This document shows, one piece after another, positions 50,807 to 54,755 of a stretch of DNA of 54,755 nt; positions within the stretch are counted from its first letter, which is position 1; each line of letters begins with the position of its first letter. Both the position numbers and the translations under genes were made by a program. The notes beneath the pieces are model-generated. The model searched no databases. It saw only the letters and a list, made by a program, of their open reading frames with translations, and was not told the DNA's origin. The DNA lies in the NCBI GenBank assembly GCA_900544645.1, contig UQWG01000008.1:1-54755 (forward strand), in the 5' to 3' direction. The DNA comes from an uncultured Collinsella sp. (GTDB lineage: Bacteria; Actinomycetota; Coriobacteriia; Coriobacteriales; Coriobacteriaceae).

Positions 50807-52168
50807 TTGTCTCGACTGAACAAAGGGGCCGCGGAGCAGCGTTTTTCACTGCCCGCCTTGCTCCAAAAGCTAGTCTGCGTCATGGCCGTGGCGCTCGCGC
50901 TGGTGTGCGCGGGGGCATATGCGCCCACGACTGCCCAGGCGCTTGAGACCGCAAAGATTACCGCCCGGCCCAATACCGGTTCGGGCAGCGCTGTGGTCGG
51001 CGGCACCGAGACGCGCATTACCTGGGAGGTTCAGGCCGATGCCGACGAGGAGCTGAGCGGTCTTTCGCTGACGTTTGTCGACGGCACGACGTTTGGTACC
51101 GATGACACGCGATTGACGATGCTCTCGGGCGAGGACCTCATGGATCGTACGCCCATGAAGCCCACATGCAAGGCTGACGGCCAGACGCTCAAGATCGACT
51201 TTGGCGAGACGGCGCCTGCCGGCGGCTTTTTCCGTGTCGAGGTTTACGGCGTGACGTTTCCCGTCGAGGGCGGCGATGAGGCCTTTAGCGGCACCTATAC
51301 GCTCGCCGACGGTTCGACCAAGAAGATTTCCAAGATTCCTTCCGTCGAGATTAAGGGCGTGACGGCATTCGATAACTTCCTGGCCGATCTTAAGGAGCAG
51401 CCGTGGGTCGAGGCGTGGAATTCCAACATGTTCCTTCGCCTGTTCCTGAACCCGGTCATTTTGGTTCAGAGCCTGCCGATCGTCTTTAAGGGCTTCCTTA
51501 TGTCGCTCTCGATCGTGCTCGTGGCATTTCCGCTGGCCATTCCCTTCGGCTTTGCGCTGTCGCTCATGCGCATTTCCAAGTCGCGCATCCTTCGTTGCCT
51601 TGCCGGCATCTATGTGAATATCATCCGCGGTACGCCGGCGTTCCTGCAGATTTACATTGCATTCTTTGGCCTGCCGCTTGCCGGCGTCAAGGTTGACGAC
51701 TACGTCTTGGGCGTTATCGTCATGGCCATGAACTCGTCTGCGTACCTGTGCGAGATTTTCCGTGCCGGTATTCAGTCGATCCCCAAGGGCCAGAACGAGG
51801 CTGCTCGCTCGCTGGGCATGAATGCCTTCCAGACACTGCTCTACGTTATGATTCCGCAGACGTTCCGCAATGTTCTGCCTACGCTGACCAGCGAGTTTAT
51901 CCTGCTTTACAAGGATACGTCGCTGCTCGCGGCCGTGGGCGTGGTCGAGATCGTCATGAACGCCCGCACCATCGTGGCAACGACGGGCTCCATTACGCCG
52001 TATGTGGTTGCCGCCCTGTTCTATCTGGTCATTACCCTGCCGCTTGCGCGCTTGGTGAGCGGTCTTGAGGCGAGGCTGCTGGGTACGGCCGAAACCAAAA
52101 AGAAGCGTCCCACCAAGAGCGCCGGACAGGTTGTCGCGACGCCCGCCGACCATATCGCTGGTCTGTAA
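50807..52168 (+). CDS. amino-acid ABC permease with large N-terminal extracytoplasmic domain
   Basis: A 453-residue protein. A hydrophobic helix (about 20-45, LVCVMAVALALVCAGAYAPTTAQA) is followed by a beta-rich region of about 150 residues (TAKITARPNTGSGSAVVGGTETRITWEV ... VEVYGVTFPVEGGDEAFSGTYT), expected outside the membrane. Then comes a HisM/GlnP-type permease domain (about 225-430) with the EAA loop GQNEAARSLGMNAFQTLLYVMIPQ and RGTPAFLQIYIAFFGLP. The TTG start at 50807 has ATAGGAG 5 nt upstream; further upstream is the intergenic hairpin. The outer domain is not part of ordinary GlnP permeases, and its role is unknown. Confidence 0.85.
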   Translation: MSRLNKGAAEQRFSLPALLQKLVCVMAVALALVCAGAYAPTTAQALETAKITARPNTGSGSAVVGGTETRITWEVQADADEELSGLSLTFVDGTTFGTDDTRLTMLSGEDLMDRTPMKPTCKADGQTLKIDFGETAPAGGFFRVEVYGVTFPVEGGDEAFSGTYTLADGSTKKISKIPSVEIKGVTAFDNFLADLKEQPWVEAWNSNMFLRLFLNPVILVQSLPIVFKGFLMSLSIVLVAFPLAIPFGFALSLMRISKSRILRCLAGIYVNIIRGTPAFLQIYIAFFGLPLAGVKVDDYVLGVIVMAMNSSAYLCEIFRAGIQSIPKGQNEAARSLGMNAFQTLLYVMIPQTFRNVLPTLTSEFILLYKDTSLLAAVGVVEIVMNARTIVATTGSITPYVVAALFYLVITLPLARLVSGLEARLLGTAETKKKRPTKSAGQVVATPADHIAGL

Positions 52169-52180
52169 GGAGGTTCTATT

Positions 52181-52933
52181 ATGAGCGAAACCAATAACTC
52201 GAACGAGGTCGTCGTCAGCATCAAGAATCTCCAGAAGGCCTTTGGCGATAACGTGGTCCTGCGCGATATCGATCTGGATGTGCACAAGGGCGAGGTCGTC
52301 GTAGTCCTGGGTCCTTCGGGCTCGGGCAAGTCGACGATGCTTCGCTGCATCAATCGTCTGGAGCATCCCACGAGCGGCTCGATCATCGTTGAGGGCGTGG
52401 ATGTGTGCGCCAAGGGTGTCGACCTTAACAAGGTACGTACGCATCTGGGTATGGTGTTCCAGCAGTTCAATTTGTTCCCGCACCTGTCAGTCAAAAAGAA
52501 CGTCATGCTCGCGCAGCAAAAGGTGCTCAAGCGCAGCAAGGAAGAGGCCGAGAAGATCGCCGTCGAGGAGCTGACCAAGGTCGGTCTTGCCGAGCGTATC
52601 GACTTTATGCCGAGCCAGCTCTCGGGCGGCCAGCAGCAGCGCGTTGCCATCGCCCGCGCCCTGTCGATGAACCCGCACGTCATGCTCTTTGACGAGGCCA
52701 CCTCGGCGCTCGACCCTGAGCTCGTGCGCGACGTCTTGGGTGTCATGCGCGACCTGGCACGCGACGGCATGACCATGATCGTCGTGACGCACGAGATGGG
52801 CTTTGCCCGCGATGTCGCCGACCGCGTGGTCTTTATGGACGGCGGCGTTATCGTGGAGGAGGGTACGCCGAGCGAGGTCTTCGACCACCCCAAGAGTGAG
52901 CGCACCAAGGCGTTCTTGGGCAATATCTCGTAG
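52181..52933 (+). CDS. glnQ: polar amino-acid ABC transporter ATP-binding protein
   Basis: A 250-residue ATPase of the GlnQ/HisP class. Walker A is GPSGSGKSTM, the Q-loop MVFQQFNLFPHLS, the signature LSGGQQQRVAIARAL, Walker B VMLFDEATSALDPE and the switch His in VVTHEMGFARDVADRVVFMDGG. It energises the preceding permease. GTAAGGAGG lies upstream of the ATG, 12 nt after the permease stop. Confidence 0.94.
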   Translation: MSETNNSNEVVVSIKNLQKAFGDNVVLRDIDLDVHKGEVVVVLGPSGSGKSTMLRCINRLEHPTSGSIIVEGVDVCAKGVDLNKVRTHLGMVFQQFNLFPHLSVKKNVMLAQQKVLKRSKEEAEKIAVEELTKVGLAERIDFMPSQLSGGQQQRVAIARALSMNPHVMLFDEATSALDPELVRDVLGVMRDLARDGMTMIVVTHEMGFARDVADRVVFMDGGVIVEEGTPSEVFDHPKSERTKAFLGNIS

Positions 52934-52958
52934 CGGCGCGTCGAGGTTATCGATATAA

Positions 52959-52996
52959 CAAACGGGGATCGGATGTGAATATCCGGTCCCCGTTTT
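52959..52996. terminator. terminator between convergent glnQ and flavodoxin genes
   Basis: AAACGGGGATCGGAT pairs with ATCCGGTCCCCGTTT (one mismatch), followed by TT on the plus strand and preceded by A residues that give Ts on the minus strand, so it can work both ways. Confidence 0.85.
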
Positions 52997-53068
52997 TGTT
53001 TGGGCATGAGCGACTGTTGTTGTACGGTACTCGGCTGTCAGTTGCCTTGCGACTTTCTGACTGCTTCG

Positions 53069-53488
53069 TTAGGCCAGCTCCGCTCCCAGGGCTTTGCAGG
53101 CCGCTTCGCCCTCGTCGTCGGGTGCGTCGTAGCAGATGACGGAATCTACGACGTTGACGCCGGCCTCGTCGGCGTCGGCCTTCCAGTTGTCCATCCATTC
53201 GCCCTCGGCCCACGAATAAGAGCCAAAGAGGACGACCTTCTTGTCGCCGAGAGCCTCCTTGACCTCGTCCCACATCGGCTGGAACTCATCGTATTCAAGC
53301 TCCTCGGAGCCCATGGCGGGGCAGCCGAAGGCAAAGGCATCGTAGTCGGCGGCCCTGTCGGCAGAGAAGTCGGCGCAGGGGATGATTTCCGCCTCGGCGC
53401 CCGCGGACGTGGTGCCTTCGGCGACAAAGTTTGCCATGGCCTCGGTGTTGCCCGTGCCGCTCCAATAGACGACGGCGATTTTGCTCAT
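53069..53488 (-). CDS. flavodoxin
   Basis: A 139-residue short-chain flavodoxin. The FMN phosphate loop is WSGTGNTEAM, with the flavin-contact region FGCPAMGSEELE and LFGSYSWAEGEW. It is a low-potential electron carrier that commonly replaces ferredoxin when iron is scarce. The ATG at 53488 follows GAAAGGA. It is downstream of, and probably cotranscribed with, the DUF3793 gene (46-nt gap). Confidence 0.92.
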   Translation of the reverse strand: MSKIAVVYWSGTGNTEAMANFVAEGTTSAGAEAEIIPCADFSADRAADYDAFAFGCPAMGSEELEYDEFQPMWDEVKEALGDKKVVLFGSYSWAEGEWMDNWKADADEAGVNVVDSVICYDAPDDEGEAACKALGAELA

Positions 53489-53534
53489 GTTGAGTCCTTT
53501 CGGTTGTGCGGCGTACGGCCGCGGCTTGTACGTT

Positions 53535-54239
53535 CTATCGGGTTGCCTGGGCAAGTTGCGCCAGGCTGCAGCCCTGCTGATAGACAAAGGTGAAGTATTG
53601 GGTGCAGGCACGGTAGGCATCAAACGTCGCAAGCGCCTGCTCGACATTTGCGTAGACCTTCCAGGCCCCAAAGATCTTGTAGTTCTCGCCGCGCTGGACG
53701 ATAAACTCGTGCACGTCGTCGTAGGGATATCCAAGGAAGTAGCCTATTTCGTGCGGAAACTCGCAGGTGCAGTCTTTGCTGCAGTTGGCTTGATGGTCCA
53801 ATGCGCATCGGGTTTGGCCGCATGCGCATTCCGCGGCGTTATTGCTTGCGAGCGTGATGCGCGATGCCAGGTGCGCAAGGCATAATGGCAGATTGTCGGT
53901 GTCGTAGCCCTCCTTGGCGAGCGCCGTTTTGGCGCGCGGGTCAGCAAGGTAAGTGGCGAGGCTATTAGGCCGATATGCGTACACGAGCGCTCCGCAGGGC
54001 CGCCAGACCAAAACACTCAGGTGGATGCCGAGCGGGTCAAGCTCGCGATTGCACTGGGCGATAACGTTGAGCAGGCGTACTCGGCGATCTGTGATTGGCG
54101 CGGTCGCGCCCGAACCATCCTGATGGGCGTAGACGCCGGGATAGGTAAAGAGCGATGCCGGCTTGATGCCCGCGAGTGTGGGGGAGCAGTTGCGCACGAC
54201 TGCTGCCTGAAACGTTGGGATGTCTATGGTTCGAGTCAC
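53535..54239 (-). CDS. DUF3793-family protein
   Basis: A 234-residue cytoplasmic protein. CSPTLAGIKPASLF near the N-terminus and EFPHEIGYFLGYPYDDVHEFI in the C-terminal half are hallmark segments of DUF3793. A cysteine cluster between them (CACGQTRCALDHQANCSKDCTC) is richer in Cys than I would expect and could bind metal. Members are often next to flavodoxin genes, as here; the function is unknown, perhaps linked to iron or heme. GTG 54239 follows TAAGGAG. Confidence 0.82.
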   Translation of the reverse strand: MTRTIDIPTFQAAVVRNCSPTLAGIKPASLFTYPGVYAHQDGSGATAPITDRRVRLLNVIAQCNRELDPLGIHLSVLVWRPCGALVYAYRPNSLATYLADPRAKTALAKEGYDTDNLPLCLAHLASRITLASNNAAECACGQTRCALDHQANCSKDCTCEFPHEIGYFLGYPYDDVHEFIVQRGENYKIFGAWKVYANVEQALATFDAYRACTQYFTFVYQQGCSLAQLAQATR

Positions 54240-54262
54240 GGCGCTCCTTACGGATCTAAACT

Positions 54263-54281
54263 GTTAGCCTAAGAAAACTTA
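54263..54281. promoter_or_regulatory. IdeR/DtxR-like box upstream of DUF3793-flavodoxin
   Basis: GTTAGCCTAAGAAAACTTA (54263-54281): the half TTAGCCTAA matches the DtxR/IdeR consensus (TTAGGTTAGCCTAACCTAA) well and the other half matches weakly. Iron-dependent repression of a flavodoxin operon would fit. Confidence 0.45.
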
Positions 54282-54366
54282 TACACGAAAGTAAGCCTTG
54301 GTCAACTAAAAAGTAAGAAAAGGGAAACTAATTGATCGAACGGACATGGTTTTGGGTTAAGATGGG

Positions 54367-54385
54367 GATACCCCATGGGGGTATC
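54367..54385. promoter_or_regulatory. CsoR-like copper operator
   Basis: GATACCCC-ATG-GGGGTATC is an almost perfect dyad of the CsoR type (TACCCC...GGGGTA). It lies just downstream of a TAAGAT -10 (54358-54363), about where transcription starts, and 30 nt before a heavy-metal-binding protein gene. Confidence 0.65.
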
Positions 54386-54414
54386 TAGATAGGGCTACTT
54401 GAAAGGGTGGGCGC

Positions 54415-54755
54415 ATGAATGACTTGCTCAATCCTGCGAATCTCATCGTGCTGGCCGTCATTGCCGTCGGCATGTTTTTTGGACTGCGCCGCATTGCCGC
54501 TTCGACACATGGGAAGAGTTGTTGCAGCGATGGCGCGAGCGGCAAGAAAGCCAAGAGGGTTGTGGTGGCAGACACCGACGAGTCCCACTACCCCTATAGC
54601 GATGAGCTGCTTATCGGCGGCATGAGTTGCGACGGCTGCGCTCAGAACGTGGCCAATGCCCTGAATGCGCTGGATGACGTGTGGGCAACGGTGACGTATA
54701 CGGACCACACGGCACGCGTACGCTCGAAGCGCCCGGTTGATCGCGACACACTCGA
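54415..54755 (+). CDS. membrane-anchored heavy-metal-associated (HMA) domain protein, partial
   Basis: The gene runs off the right edge; 113 codons are visible. An N-terminal transmembrane helix (about 9-24, NLIVLAVIAVGMFFGL), a Cys/Ser/Lys linker (SCCSDGASGKKAK) and an HMA domain with the metal motif GGMSCDGC (Cys72, Cys75) are seen. It probably binds Cu(I) at the membrane and hands it to an exporter; a copper P-type ATPase may follow beyond the window. The CsoR-like operator upstream supports copper control. AAAGGG precedes the ATG. Confidence 0.82.
   Translation, partial: MNDLLNPANLIVLAVIAVGMFFGLRRIAASTHGKSCCSDGASGKKAKRVVVADTDESHYPYSDELLIGGMSCDGCAQNVANALNALDDVWATVTYTDHTARVRSKRPVDRDTL

Overview
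The window looks like a chromosomal segment of a Collinsella-type coriobacterium: an anaerobic gut Actinobacterium of moderately high GC. The main evidence is the actinobacterial order rapZ - whiA - gap - pgk - tpiA - (gpmI) - secG, the anaerobic-only ribonucleotide reductase pair nrdD/nrdG, the oligopeptide and amino-acid ABC transporters, and a DUF3793-flavodoxin pair. The genus is inferred from gene content and style; no database was searched.

Layout. 1-8.9 kb: a sialic-acid (nan) catabolic cluster with an Opp/Dpp-type ABC transporter (permease, permease-ATPase fusion, ATPase; the binding protein lies upstream, with perhaps its last codons at the left edge), an AXE1-family acetylesterase, an overlapping esterase paralogue that has lost its nucleophile serine, nanA, nanK and nanE. 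8.9-16.1 kb: rapZ and whiA (yvcK, usually between them, is absent), then lower glycolysis gap, pgk, tpiA, gpmI, then secG. 16.4-22.3 kb: a complete oppABCDF operon. 22.3-29.2 kb: two large palindromic elements, five tRNA genes in three units with look-alike promoters, a PAS-GAF-PP2C phosphatase followed by a STAS-HATPase fusion (a condensed partner-switching module), and a GH13 alpha-glucosidase. 29.2-34.5 kb: nrdD behind an NrdR-like box, two more palindromic elements, nrdG, then folE, an HD hydrolase and folB. 34.4-42 kb: mostly minus-strand housekeeping genes (metallopeptidase, M19 dipeptidase, Fur-family regulator, acylphosphatase, Gfo/Idh oxidoreductase, rnhA, a LysR regulator) plus a plus-strand SlyD-like, UreE-like and HAD group. 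42-49.7 kb: metY with a short cysteine-containing leader ORF, a secreted coiled-coil protein, panE, a ferredoxin-tailed aldo/keto reductase, a second Gfo/Idh gene flanked by paired hairpin repeats, and endonuclease IV. 49.7-54.8 kb: a polar amino-acid ABC transporter whose permease carries an extracytoplasmic domain, a flavodoxin and DUF3793 pair behind an IdeR-like box, and the start of a membrane-anchored heavy-metal-binding protein behind a CsoR-like operator.

The most notable non-coding observation is a set of intergenic palindromic families. One has four members sharing a two-tier stem with conserved unpaired motifs (GTCCTCGGRCATGC and CTGCGGARTG) and divergent stem sequences. A second has two 88-nt members with compensatory stem changes and a possible third divergent member. 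No CRISPR array, insertion sequence, rRNA or prophage was seen.
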